Positions 8,150-15,924 of a stretch of 46,166 nt of DNA are shown in pieces. Source of the stretch: Pseudomonas sp. 30_B (GTDB lineage: Bacteria; Pseudomonadota; Gammaproteobacteria; Pseudomonadales; Pseudomonadaceae); NCBI RefSeq assembly GCF_017491605.1, contig NZ_JAFGYY010000032.1, positions 1-46,166 on the forward strand, written 5' to 3'. Each line of letters opens with the position of its first letter. The first letter of the stretch is position 1. The notes under the pieces are model-generated. The model had not been told where the DNA came from, searched no databases, and saw only the letters and a list, made by a program, of their open reading frames with translations. The translations under genes and the position numbers were made by a program.

Positions 8150-8173
8150 ATCGCGGACAAAGTCCGCTCCTAC
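8150..8173 (-). repeat. REP element, GGAC/GTCC family, inverted copy 4
   Basis: The plus strand reads ATCGCGGACAAAGTCCGCTC then CTAC, the reverse complement of the family consensus. A decayed further copy may lie at 8219-8240 (GCGGACAAAATTGTGC). Confidence 0.75.
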
Positions 8174-8246
8174 GAAAGCCGTGTAAGAACGGCGCCTGTC
8201 CGCAACTCCGATGAGGGTGTCCGCGGACAAAATTGTGCAGGAGACC

Positions 8247-8675
8247 TTACGGCGCGCTGTACTTGCGGGTCAGCCCCGGCGGCACGCCGCTGCTGTCGGT
8301 TTCGGTCCAGGGCCCCTGGGGAGCGACGCTCCAGTACCAGCCGTTATCCCAGTGGTAGTAGGTGCGCTGGCGGTAGTAGGTATCCTTCTGTCCCTGCATC
8401 ACGTAGACGCCCAGGCTGGCATCCCAGCGGCCCTTGCCACCGGGCGGCGGGGCAAACTGGGGCGGATGCCTGGAGGTGGACTGCTGCTTGTTCGGCTGCG
8501 GGGTGATCGGCGAGGACGACGACTTGACCGGCGGCTTGGTGGTCGTGGTACCCGGCTGCGTCGGCGTGGTGGTCGGCCGCGACGGATACTCCGATGGCTC
8601 CTCCGGCTGCGGCGGTTGCACCACGCAGCCACCCAGTACCAGCAAGGCGCTCAGCGCCAGCAGTCTAACCTTCAT
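8247..8675 (-). CDS. Small putative outer-envelope lipoprotein
   Basis: This 142-residue protein has a lipoprotein signal (MKVRLLALSALLVLGGC) with lipobox LGGC and acylation at Cys17. A Pro/Thr/Ser/Gln-rich linker follows to about residue 75. The C-terminal domain is rich in Tyr and Trp (TYYRQRTYYHWDNGWYWS, then GPW). The ATG at 8675 follows GGAGAGGG, and extending further upstream would lose the signal peptide. It begins 23 bases after the ccmI stop and is probably read from the ccm operon. The Tyr/Trp-rich segment might bind a ligand or the cell wall, but the function is unknown. Confidence 0.75.
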   Translation of the reverse strand: MKVRLLALSALLVLGGCVVQPPQPEEPSEYPSRPTTTPTQPGTTTTKPPVKSSSSPITPQPNKQQSTSRHPPQFAPPPGGKGRWDASLGVYVMQGQKDTYYRQRTYYHWDNGWYWSVAPQGPWTETDSSGVPPGLTRKYSAP

Positions 8676-8698
8676 CACCCTACCCTCTCCTATCCGTT

Positions 8699-9910
8699 TC
8701 AGCGCTGGTCCGGGCTGTCGATGGTCACTGCCTGCTCGCCAGCCTGGGCAGTAGACAACGCTTCGGTGCGTCCGATCCACTCCCCGGCCGTCGCATTGCC
8801 AGCACGGGAAACCCGCGCCACCAGTTGCACCTGCGGGAAGGCCGAGAGCTTGAGCTGCGGCATCATCGCATCGGCGTCGCTGAGCGCCACTTCAGTGGGC
8901 AGGTCGGAAACCTTCAGGCGCTTCACCGCCAGCGGCATCGGCGGGCCGCTCACGGCGCGGGCGAAGACGAATACGCTGTCGTCCGGCTTGACTTGCCCCT
9001 TCACGGCGGCGGAGAGGTCGACCTTAACCTTCAGCGTCACCCCGGCGGTAGCGGCCGCAACCGGCGCTTCCGGCGGCGTCTGGCCCTTCTCGATCATGCG
9101 CTGGCGGGCACGCTCGATGCCACCTGCGATCGCCTCGCGGGATGGGTCGTCCTGCGGCAGCACGGCAACCAGGCGGCCCCAGTAGTTGACCGCGTCGGCG
9201 TATTTCTCATCCTCGAAGGCGGCGATGCCGAGCAGGCCGAGGGTGGTGACTTCCTGCGGGTCCTTCTTCAGCGCCTCGTCGGCCAGGCCGCGCACCTCAG
9301 GGGTCAGCGCCTTGTTGCCGGCGAAGTACAACGCCTGGGCCCACTGGCCGAGGACTTCCGGCTGGCGGCCGGAAAGGCGTGCGGCCTGCTCGAAGGCCTT
9401 GGCGGCGTCGGCGGCGCGATTCTGGGTCATGTAGGTGCGGCCAAGGAAGTACCAGCCTTCGGCGGAGTCCGGCTGGGCCTTTACCGCGCGCTCCAGGCGG
9501 GTGGTCATTTCTTCCATCGAGTGCGGCGCGGTGGCGAATTCGCGGGCCAGGGCCACCTTATCGCTGGAGCCCCAGTGCAGGTAGAGGCCGAGGGCGAGGA
9601 ACGGCAGCACCAGCACCACGATCAGCGGCGCGGCGCGGCCGAGGCGGGAACGGCGGTCCTCGGCGGTGCCTTCGGTATCGGCCAGCAGCTCGCGGGCGGC
9701 CTCGGCACGGCCGGCGTCAAGCTGGGCATCGTCGAGGGTACCGGCATCACGCTGGGCGGTCAGCTCGGCCAGGCGCTCCTGGTACAGGGCGACGTTGAGG
9801 GCGGTGCGGTCTTCCTCGGCCTGGGCACGACGGCCGCGCAGCAGAGGGACGAGGAGGAATGCCAGGGCCACCAGCAACAGCAGGCCGGCGGCGAGCCAGA
9901 AGTCGATCAT
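8699..9910 (-). CDS. ccmI: Cytochrome c maturation protein CcmI (CycH)
   Basis: This 403-residue protein presents apocytochrome c to the heme ligation complex. The N-terminal part has two membrane spans (residues 3-25 and about 95-115) flanking a cytoplasmic helical stretch (LNVALYQERLAELTAQRDAG). The periplasmic remainder has TPR units (DSAEGWYFLGRTYMTQNRAADAAKAFEQAARLS) that bind the apocytochrome C terminus, and a C-terminal beta-rich domain. Its ATG overlaps the ccmH stop as ATGA, so the two are translationally coupled. It is last of the ccm genes proper. The length is typical of the fused CcmI form in Pseudomonas. Confidence 0.95.
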   Translation of the reverse strand: MIDFWLAAGLLLLVALAFLLVPLLRGRRAQAEEDRTALNVALYQERLAELTAQRDAGTLDDAQLDAGRAEAARELLADTEGTAEDRRSRLGRAAPLIVVLVLPFLALGLYLHWGSSDKVALAREFATAPHSMEEMTTRLERAVKAQPDSAEGWYFLGRTYMTQNRAADAAKAFEQAARLSGRQPEVLGQWAQALYFAGNKALTPEVRGLADEALKKDPQEVTTLGLLGIAAFEDEKYADAVNYWGRLVAVLPQDDPSREAIAGGIERARQRMIEKGQTPPEAPVAAATAGVTLKVKVDLSAAVKGQVKPDDSVFVFARAVSGPPMPLAVKRLKVSDLPTEVALSDADAMMPQLKLSAFPQVQLVARVSRAGNATAGEWIGRTEALSTAQAGEQAVTIDSPDQR

Positions 9911-10377
9911 TTGTCTTGGTTATCCAGCAATTGGTCGAGACGCGCCTGCTCCTCGGCGGACAGCGTGGTGGAGGTGGCGGCAGCCGGGCGGCGGCGACGG
10001 GCGACGATGACGCCGATCACGCCCACACCCAGCAGCAGGAAGGCCGCCGGGCCGAACCAGAGCAGCCAGGTGCGCTCGCTGACCTCGGGCTTGTAGCGCA
10101 CGAACTCGCCGTAGCGGTCGACCATGTAGTCGACGATCTGCTGGTTGCTCTTGCCCTGCTGCAGCTGGGCGTAGATCTGCTTGCGCAGGTCGGCGGCAAT
10201 CGGCGCGTTGGAGTCGGCGATGTCCTGGTTCTGGCACTTGGGGCAGCGCAGTTCAGTGGTCAGGTCGCGGAAGCGCTGGCGCTCGGCATCGTTGGCGAAC
10301 TCGTAGGTGTCGATGGCCGCATGGGCGATGCCGGTGAGGGTCAGGCCCAGCGCAGCGGCGGCAAGCAGTCGCTTCAT
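9907..10377 (-). CDS. ccmH: Cytochrome c maturation thiol oxidoreductase CcmH
   Basis: The 156-residue protein has a Sec signal (MKRLLAAAALGLTLTGIAHA, cleavage likely after residue 20). A periplasmic helical domain follows with the redox pair LRCPKCQNQ (Cys45, Cys48), then a C-terminal membrane anchor (residues ~108-130, WLLWFGPAAFLLLGVGVIGV). It keeps the apocytochrome CxxCH cysteines reduced together with CcmG, and works with CcmF and CcmI in the ligation complex. Both ends overlap neighbours by ATGA (ccmG upstream, ccmI downstream). The common CcmH motif is LRCxxCQNQ, so the Pro-Lys inside the pair is within family variation. Confidence 0.95.
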   Translation of the reverse strand: MKRLLAAAALGLTLTGIAHAAIDTYEFANDAERQRFRDLTTELRCPKCQNQDIADSNAPIAADLRKQIYAQLQQGKSNQQIVDYMVDRYGEFVRYKPEVSERTWLLWFGPAAFLLLGVGVIGVIVARRRRPAAATSTTLSAEEQARLDQLLDNQDK

Positions 10378-10916
10378 TTGCCCTGCGCCTCGTCCACCAG
10401 CCCCTGGTAGATCGGCGCCAGCTGTTCGCGCCAGACCTTCTCGTCGACGGCGCCGACCAGCTTGTGGCGGATGATGCCGTCCTTGTCGATGATGTAGGTC
10501 TCCGGCGCGCCGTACACGCCCAGGTCCACGCCCAGGGTGCCGGTGGCGTCGGCGATGTTCAGCAGGTAGGGGTTGTGCAGTTCCTTGAGCCACTTCTGCG
10601 CGGCGACGGCATCGTCCTTGTAGTTGATGCCGTAGATCACCACGCCCTTGGCGGCGAGGTCGGTGAGCACCGGGTGCTCGAAGCGGCAGGTCGGGCACCA
10701 GGTGCCCCAGACGTTGACCAGCGCCGGCTTGCCCTTGAGGTCAGCCTCGGTGTAGGTCTTGCCCGGCTCGGTGACGCTGGGCAGCGAGAACGCCGGGAAC
10801 GGCTTGCCGATCAACGCCGAGGGCAGCTCGCTGGGGTCCAGCCACAGGCCACGGAAGAGGAATACCGCGACGACCAGGAAGATCGCCAGGGGCAACAGCA
10901 GGATCGCACGCTTCAC
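10374..10916 (-). CDS. ccmG: Thiol:disulfide interchange protein CcmG (DsbE)
   Basis: This is a 180-residue periplasmic thioredoxin-like protein tethered by an N-terminal membrane span (residues 4-22). The active site is WGTWCPTCRFEHP with Cys74 and Cys77. The PTCRFEHPVL context and the later GAPETYIIDKDG (cis-Pro loop region) are diagnostic of the CcmG/DsbE branch rather than TlpA. It passes electrons from DsbD-type proteins to CcmH or apocytochrome c. The start lies 2 bases after the ccmF stop and the end overlaps ccmH. Confidence 0.96.
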   Translation of the reverse strand: MKRAILLLPLAIFLVVAVFLFRGLWLDPSELPSALIGKPFPAFSLPSVTEPGKTYTEADLKGKPALVNVWGTWCPTCRFEHPVLTDLAAKGVVIYGINYKDDAVAAQKWLKELHNPYLLNIADATGTLGVDLGVYGAPETYIIDKDGIIRHKLVGAVDEKVWREQLAPIYQGLVDEAQGK

Positions 10917-10918
10917 AC

Positions 10919-12892
10919 TCAGGCTCCCTGTCCGGCAAGGCCCAGGGCCTCGCGTACACGTGTTTTCACTTTCAGGCGGTAGCGGCCGTCGAGCGCCGCC
11001 AGCACGCCGCCCAGGGCCATCAGCAGGCCGCCCAGCCAGATGAAGCGCACGAACGGTTTGATGTGCACCCGCACGGCCCAGGCGCCATTGTCCAGCGGCT
11101 CACCCAGGGCGACGTAGAGGTCGCGGGTCAGGCTGCCGTGGATACCGGCCTCGGTCATCATCGAGCTCTGCACGCTGTACAGGCGCTTCTCCGGGTGCAA
11201 CACGGTGACTTCGGAGCCGTCGCGGATCACCCGGATGGTGCCCTTGTCGGAGGTGAAGTTCGGCCCCTCGAAGTGATGAGTGCCCTCGAAACGGAACTGA
11301 TAGCCGGCCAGCTCCACCGACTCGCCCGGCGCCATGCGCAGGTCGCGCTGGGCGCTGAACTGGCTGGTGAGCACCACGCCGATGGCGCACACGGCAATCC
11401 CCAGGTGCGCCAGTTGCATGCCCCAGTAGCTGCGATTCAGGCCCGCGGCACCGGCGATCACGCCCTTGTGGCGGACCTTGTCGAAGAAGTCGCGCACGCC
11501 GGCCAGCACCACCCAGGCGGCCAGCAGGAATACGCCCAGCACTTCCCAGTGCAGCTCGCCGTAGAGGAAGCTGCCGAGCACTCCCAGCACCAGGGTGCCG
11601 ATCAGCACCGGGGTGAGCATGCCGCGCAGCCAGCGGGTCGGGGTGTCCTTCCAGCGCACCAGCACGCCGACCGCCAGGGCCAGCATCAGGATCGACATCA
11701 GCGGCACGAACAGCGCGTTGAAGTACGGCGGGCCGACCGACAGCTTGGCGCCGCTGATGGCGTCGAGCACCAGCGGGTAGAGGGTGCCCAGCAGGATCAT
11801 CGAGGCGGTCACCACCAGCACCAGGTTGTTCAGCAGCAGCAGGGTCTCGCGGGACCACAGGGCGAAGCCGACCTGGCTCTTGACCACCGGCGCACGCAGG
11901 GCGAACAGGGTCAGCGAGCCGCCGACCACCACCAGCAGGAAGGCCAGGATGAACACGCCACGCTCGGGGTCGGAGGCGAAGGCATGCACCGAGGTCAGCA
12001 CGCCGGAGCGGACCAGGAAGGTGCCCAGCAGGCTCAGCGAGAAGGCCGCGATGGCCAGCAGCACGGTCCAGCTCTTGAACACGCCGCGCTTCTCGGTCAC
12101 CGCCAGCGAGTGGATCAGCGCGGTGCCCACCAGCCAGGGCATGAAGGAGGCGTTTTCCACCGGGTCCCAGAACCACCAGCCGCCCCAGCCCAGTTCGTAG
12201 TAGGCCCACCAGGAGCCGAGCACGATGCCGACGCCGAGGAAGGTCCAGGCCACCAGGGTCCAGGGGCGCGACCAGCGCGCCCAGGCCGCGTCGAGGCGGC
12301 CGCCGAGCAGCGCGGCGATGGCGAAGGCGAAGGCCACCGAGAAGCCCACGTAGCCCATGTAGAGCATCGGCGGGTGAATGATCAGGCCGGGGTCCTGCAG
12401 CAGCGGGTTCAAGTCGTTGCCGTCGGACGGCACCTGCGGCAGCAGGCGGCTGAACGGGTTGGAGGTGATGATCAGGAACAGCAGGAAGCCGGTGCTGATC
12501 ATGCCCATCACCGCCAGGACGCGGGCCAGCATCACTTCCGGCAACTGGCGGGAGAACACCGACACGGCGAAAGTCCAGCCGCCGAGGATCAGCGCCCAGA
12601 GCAGCAGCGAGCCTTCGTGGGCGCCCCACACGGCGCTGAACTTGTAGTACCAGGGCAGCGCGCTGTTGGAGTTGCTGGCGACGTAGGCCACCGAGAAATC
12701 ATCGTGGAGGAAGGCCCAGGTCAGGCAGCCGAAGGAAAACACCAGGAAGGTGAACTGCCCCCAGGCGGCCGGACGCGCCAGGCTCATCCACTGGCGGTCG
12801 CCGCGCCAGGCGCCGATCAGCGGGAAGAAGGACATCACCAGCGCCATGCACAGCGCCAGGATCAGCGAGAGGTGGCCGAGTTCGGGAACCAT
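10919..12892 (-). CDS. ccmF: Heme lyase subunit CcmF
   Basis: This 657-residue protein has some 14-15 membrane spans and is the core of the cytochrome c synthetase. The tryptophan-rich WWD motif is seen as GWGGWWFWDPVENASFMPW, the site that handles heme. Family landmarks upstream include YYKFSAVWGAHEGSLLLW. A large periplasmic segment near the C terminus (AQRDLRMAPGESVELAGYQF through the GSLTRDLYVALGEPL stretch) precedes the last span. It receives heme from holo-CcmE and ligates it to the CxxCH of apocytochrome c with CcmH and CcmI. It starts 1 base after the ccmE stop. Confidence 0.97.
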   Translation of the reverse strand: MVPELGHLSLILALCMALVMSFFPLIGAWRGDRQWMSLARPAAWGQFTFLVFSFGCLTWAFLHDDFSVAYVASNSNSALPWYYKFSAVWGAHEGSLLLWALILGGWTFAVSVFSRQLPEVMLARVLAVMGMISTGFLLFLIITSNPFSRLLPQVPSDGNDLNPLLQDPGLIIHPPMLYMGYVGFSVAFAFAIAALLGGRLDAAWARWSRPWTLVAWTFLGVGIVLGSWWAYYELGWGGWWFWDPVENASFMPWLVGTALIHSLAVTEKRGVFKSWTVLLAIAAFSLSLLGTFLVRSGVLTSVHAFASDPERGVFILAFLLVVVGGSLTLFALRAPVVKSQVGFALWSRETLLLLNNLVLVVTASMILLGTLYPLVLDAISGAKLSVGPPYFNALFVPLMSILMLALAVGVLVRWKDTPTRWLRGMLTPVLIGTLVLGVLGSFLYGELHWEVLGVFLLAAWVVLAGVRDFFDKVRHKGVIAGAAGLNRSYWGMQLAHLGIAVCAIGVVLTSQFSAQRDLRMAPGESVELAGYQFRFEGTHHFEGPNFTSDKGTIRVIRDGSEVTVLHPEKRLYSVQSSMMTEAGIHGSLTRDLYVALGEPLDNGAWAVRVHIKPFVRFIWLGGLLMALGGVLAALDGRYRLKVKTRVREALGLAGQGA

Positions 12893-12893
12893 G

Positions 12894-13379
12894 TCAGTTG
12901 CTCCCCTGCTGTGCCGCGCCGTTGGCGCCCTGGCTGGCTTCGTAGTGCTCCAGCTTGCCGCTGTCCTTGAGCGCCTTGGTGACTTCTGGCGGCATGTATT
13001 TCTCGTCGTGCTTGGCCAGCACTTCGTCGGCGGTCAGCACGCCGTTCCCGTCGATCTTGCCCAGGGCGACGATGCCCTGCCCTTCGCGGAACAGGTCCGG
13101 GAGGATGCCGCGGTACTTCACCGTGACTTCCTTGGCGAAGTCGGTGACCACGAATTCCACGTCCAGCGAATCCGCCGAACGCTTGAGCGAGCCCTTCTCC
13201 ACCATGCCGCCGGCGCGGATGCGGGTGTCGTGCGGCGCCTCGCCGTTGGCGATCTGGGTCGGGGTGTAGAACAGGTTGATGTTCTGTTGCAGGGCCGACA
13301 GCGCGAGGGTGACGGCCACGCCCACGCCGGCAACGATGGCGAGGACGATGTACAGGCGCTTCTTGCGAACCGGATTCAC
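12894..13379 (-). CDS. ccmE: Periplasmic heme chaperone CcmE
   Basis: The protein has 161 residues. One N-terminal membrane anchor (residues 9-30) precedes an OB-fold domain, and the heme-attaching His124 lies in LAKHDEKYMPPE together with Tyr128 (the HxxxY motif). CcmE takes heme from the CcmABCD release complex and carries it to CcmF. The start is a GTG at 13379, which overlaps the ccmD stop as GTGA. A longer in-frame ATG would extend through all of ccmD's reading region and is not credible. The tail after residue 145 is Gln/Gly/Ala/Ser-rich and probably disordered. Confidence 0.95.
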   Translation of the reverse strand: MNPVRKKRLYIVLAIVAGVGVAVTLALSALQQNINLFYTPTQIANGEAPHDTRIRAGGMVEKGSLKRSADSLDVEFVVTDFAKEVTVKYRGILPDLFREGQGIVALGKIDGNGVLTADEVLAKHDEKYMPPEVTKALKDSGKLEHYEASQGANGAAQQGSN

Positions 13380-13552
13380 TTGTTGGCCTCCCGGCGCAGA
13401 CGACGCGCCTCTTCTTGCAGGTACCGCCGGCGCGCCAGCAGCGGCGAAGCGACGTTGATCGCCAGCACCACCAGGCTGATGGCGTAGGCCGACCACACAT
13501 AAGGGCCATGGTGACCCATGGCGAGGAAATCACCGAAGGACTGGAAACTCAT
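13376..13552 (-). CDS. ccmD: Heme exporter small subunit CcmD
   Basis: This 58-residue protein reads MSFQSFGDFLAMGHHGPYVW, then one membrane span (AYAISLVVLAINVASPLLA) and a basic Arg-rich cytoplasmic tail (RRRYLQEEARRLRREANK). This is the standard CcmD layout, including the conserved F-x-M-G-x-x-x-x-Y-V-W lead. It stabilises the CcmABC complex and helps release holo-CcmE. Its ATG overlaps the ccmC stop (ATGA) and its stop overlaps the ccmE GTG (GTGA), so it is locked into the operon. Confidence 0.93.
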   Translation of the reverse strand: MSFQSFGDFLAMGHHGPYVWSAYAISLVVLAINVASPLLARRRYLQEEARRLRREANK

Positions 13553-14295
13553 AGTGCGCGCTCCACCTCAGCCTTGACCCAGCTCGAACGGGCTTCGCGC
13601 TTGAGCACTTCCAGGCGCATGCGCATCAAGAGCACCACGGCGAAGAAGCAGTAGAAGCCGGCGACCATGAGCAGCAGCGGAATCCACATCTCCGGCGGCA
13701 TCGGCGGCTTCTCGGTGAGGGTGAAGGTGGCCGGCTGGTGCAGGGTGTTCCACCAGTCCACCGAGTACTTGATGATCGGGATGTTCACCACGCCGACGAT
13801 GGCCAGCACCGCGCAGGCCTTGGCCGCGCTGTCGCGGTTGGTGATCGCTTGGCCGAGGGCGATGACGCCGAAATAGAGGAACAGCAGGATCAGCATCGAG
13901 GTCAGGCGCGCGTCCCACACCCACCAGGCGCCCCAGGTCGGCTTGCCCCAGATGGCGCCGGTGACCAGCGCGACGAAGGTCATCCAGGCGCCGATGGGCG
14001 CGGCGCACTGCACGGCGACGTCGGCGATCTTCATCTTCCAGATCAGGCCGATGGCGCCGGCCACCGCCAGCATGACGTAGCAGGACTGTGCGAGGAACGC
14101 CGCCGGAACGTGGATATAGATGATGCGGAAGCTGTTGCCCTGCTGGTAGTCCGGCGGCGCGAAAGCCAGGCCCCAGACGATGCCGACGCTCATCAGCAGG
14201 ATCGCGGCGACGGCGAACCAGGGCAGCCAGCGTCCGCTGATCTCGTAGAACCACTTGGGCGACCCAAGCTTGTGAAACCAAGTCCAGTTCATCAT
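13549..14295 (-). CDS. ccmC: Heme-handling membrane protein CcmC
   Basis: The 248-residue protein has six membrane spans and the WWD motif GAWWVWDARLTSMLILLF, which marks the heme-handling protein family. CcmC loads heme onto CcmE at the periplasmic face. Two ATG codons are adjacent (14295 and 14292) and either could serve; the second gives the N terminus MNWTWFHKLGSPKW. The ribosome-binding site is weak. A 65-base gap separates it from ccmB, the widest gap between the ccm genes. Confidence 0.96.
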   Translation of the reverse strand: MMNWTWFHKLGSPKWFYEISGRWLPWFAVAAILLMSVGIVWGLAFAPPDYQQGNSFRIIYIHVPAAFLAQSCYVMLAVAGAIGLIWKMKIADVAVQCAAPIGAWMTFVALVTGAIWGKPTWGAWWVWDARLTSMLILLFLYFGVIALGQAITNRDSAAKACAVLAIVGVVNIPIIKYSVDWWNTLHQPATFTLTEKPPMPPEMWIPLLLMVAGFYCFFAVVLLMRMRLEVLKREARSSWVKAEVERAL

Positions 14296-14360
14296 CAGGC
14301 TCTGTAATGCAAAGCTCTAGTCTGTCGCCGATCCTGCTTCCCAGGCTGGCGATCGTTCGT

Positions 14361-15032
14361 TCACTCGCCGACGCTGATCTTCAGCCCGGCGGCGATGGCA
14401 AAGGGCGTCAGCGTCAATGCTAACGCCGTCAGGCTGGCCAACCACAACAGGTGCCCGGCGGTCGGGAGGCCCTGCAGGGAGGCTTGCAGCGCGCCGCTGC
14501 CAAGGATCAGCACCGGTATGTACAGCGGCAGGATCAGCAGCGCCAGCAGCAGACCGCCGCGCTTCAACCCAACTGTCAGCGCCGCACCCACCGCGCCCAG
14601 CAGGCTCAATACCGGCGTACCCAGCAGCAGCGACAGCAGCAGGTCCGGCAGGCAGCGCGCCGGCAGGCCCAGCATGAGGGCGAACAGCGGGGACAGCAGC
14701 ACAAGCGCCAGCCCGGAAATCAGCCAGTGTGCCAGCACCTTGGCCAGAACCAGAAGTGGCAGGGGGTGCGGCGAAAGGACCCACTGTTCCAGGGAACCAT
14801 CCTCGAAATCGCTGCGGAACAGGCCATCCAGCGACAGCAGTACCGCCAGCAGCGCCGCGACCCAGACCAGGCCCGGCGAGAGGTTCTTGAGCATCTCCGA
14901 TTCGGGGCCCACCGCCAATGGGAACAGCGCGATGACGATGGCAAAGAAGACCAAAGGATTAGCCAGCTCCGCCGGACGGCGGAACAACAGGCGGGTCTCG
15001 CGGGCGAGCAGCAGGGTGAAGACGTTGCTCAT
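14361..15032 (-). CDS. ccmB: Heme exporter membrane subunit CcmB
   Basis: This 223-residue protein with six membrane spans opens MSNVFTLLLARETRLLFRRP and includes FEDGSLEQWVLSPHPLPLLV, typical of CcmB. With the CcmA ATPase it forms the ABC-type complex needed for release of heme-loaded CcmE. The ATG overlaps the ccmA stop as ATGA. Nothing is unusual in length or content. Confidence 0.95.
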   Translation of the reverse strand: MSNVFTLLLARETRLLFRRPAELANPLVFFAIVIALFPLAVGPESEMLKNLSPGLVWVAALLAVLLSLDGLFRSDFEDGSLEQWVLSPHPLPLLVLAKVLAHWLISGLALVLLSPLFALMLGLPARCLPDLLLSLLLGTPVLSLLGAVGAALTVGLKRGGLLLALLILPLYIPVLILGSGALQASLQGLPTAGHLLWLASLTALALTLTPFAIAAGLKISVGE

Positions 15033-15685
15033 CGCGACGCCACCTCCCGCGCATGCTGGCCGAGATCAAGCGCCCGGTAGCCGGAGGGCATCCGCTCCAG
15101 GGTGTGGTGGGTGGTCAGCACGACCAGACCGCCGCGCTCGCAATGCCCGGCGAGGTGCTCTTCCAGCTGCGCCACGCCCTGCTTGTCGAGGGCGGTGAAG
15201 GGTTCGTCGAGGATCCACAGCGGCGGCGCATCCAGGTACAGGCGCGCCAGGGCCACGCGGCGCTGCTGGCCGGCGGACAGGGTGTGGCAGGGCACGTCTT
15301 CGAAACCCCGCAGGCCGACGGCGGCCAGGGCCTGCCAGATGGCTTCGTGGCTGGCCGGCTGGTGCAGGGCGCAGAGCCAGGCGAGATTCTCTTCGGCGGT
15401 CAGCAGGCCCTTGATGCCGGCGGCGTGACCGATCCACAGCAGCAGCCGCGCCAGTTCGCCGCGCTGCTCGCCCAGCGGCTTGCCGTTGAGCAGCACCTCG
15501 CCCGCGGTGGGCTGCATCAGTCCGCTGAGCAGGCGCAGCAGGCTGGTCTTGCCGCTGCCGTTGGGGCCGACGATCTGTAGCATCTCGCCAGCGCCCAGTC
15601 GCAAATCGAGACGCTCGAACAGCATGCGCCAGTCGCGCTCGCAGGCGAGCGCAACGGTTTCGAGAAGTGGATGGGTCAAGGGCAT
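15029..15685 (-). CDS. ccmA: Heme exporter ATP-binding subunit CcmA
   Basis: This 218-residue ABC ATPase has Walker A GPNGSGKTS (about 40-48), signature LSAGQQRRVALARL, Walker B LWILDEPFTALD and the switch histidine in VVLTTHHTL. It powers CcmB-dependent release of holo-CcmE from CcmC. The ATG at 15685 gives MPLTHPLLETVALACERDW, which fits the family start. An upstream ATG at 15709 would add eight residues, and neither has a strong ribosome-binding site. It is the first gene of the ccm operon. Confidence 0.95.
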   Translation of the reverse strand: MPLTHPLLETVALACERDWRMLFERLDLRLGAGEMLQIVGPNGSGKTSLLRLLSGLMQPTAGEVLLNGKPLGEQRGELARLLLWIGHAAGIKGLLTAEENLAWLCALHQPASHEAIWQALAAVGLRGFEDVPCHTLSAGQQRRVALARLYLDAPPLWILDEPFTALDKQGVAQLEEHLAGHCERGGLVVLTTHHTLERMPSGYRALDLGQHAREVASR

Positions 15686-15769
15686 CGGCAACCGTCGGGC
15701 AGAAAACATTCAGTGGTGCAAAAATGCGGCCATAACGCCCGGGCCGCCCAGCGCGGCCTCGGGCGGCGC

Positions 15770-15775
15770 ATTATA
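15770..15775 (-). promoter_or_regulatory. Candidate -10 element of the ccm operon
   Basis: A perfect TATAAT lies on the minus strand about 85 bases upstream of ccmA. No good -35 hexamer is seen at 16-18 bases, so the promoter may depend on an activator or be weak. Confidence 0.35.
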
Positions 15776-15856
15776 CACAGGCGTTCCTACGCCCGACGTC
15801 AGGTTTTTCGACAGGGTGTAACGTCAAAACAGCGCACCCGGCGCCGCCGGACGGTC

Positions 15857-15883
15857 TAAAGTGCCTGCTGCACGCGCCGATAC
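15857..15883 (+). promoter_or_regulatory. Sigma-28 (FliA) promoter before the FliK-like gene
   Basis: TAAAGTGC (15857-15864) and GCCGATAC (15876-15883) are separated by exactly 11 bases. This matches the FliA consensus TAAAGTTT-N11-GCCGATAA at 13 of 16 positions. Transcription would start near 15890, about 35 bases before the ATG at 15925. fliA lies in the same window. Confidence 0.75.
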
Positions 15884-15924
15884 ACTGGGCGTCAACCCGT
15901 CCCGCATGCCCAGCCAGGTCCCCG

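Larger units (their letters stand above)
7528..8246. other. Gene-free tract of REP elements and large palindromes
   Basis: No convincing coding sequence was found in these ~720 bases. They hold four REP-type palindromes (7571-7597, 7648-7672, 7775-7801, 8150-8173), a decayed copy around 8219-8240, a composite palindrome (7915-7995) and a double hairpin (8051-8097). The short open frames here are built from repeat sequence in both directions and are treated as spurious. The tract separates the convergent diguanylate cyclase gene and the end of the ccm operon. Confidence 0.75.

Noticed and set aside
7716..8160. Overlapping open frames on both strands in the REP tract (91 and 117 codons)
   Set aside because: They are composed of repeat and palindrome sequence, overlap each other on opposite strands, have no convincing ribosome-binding sites, and show no domain pattern.
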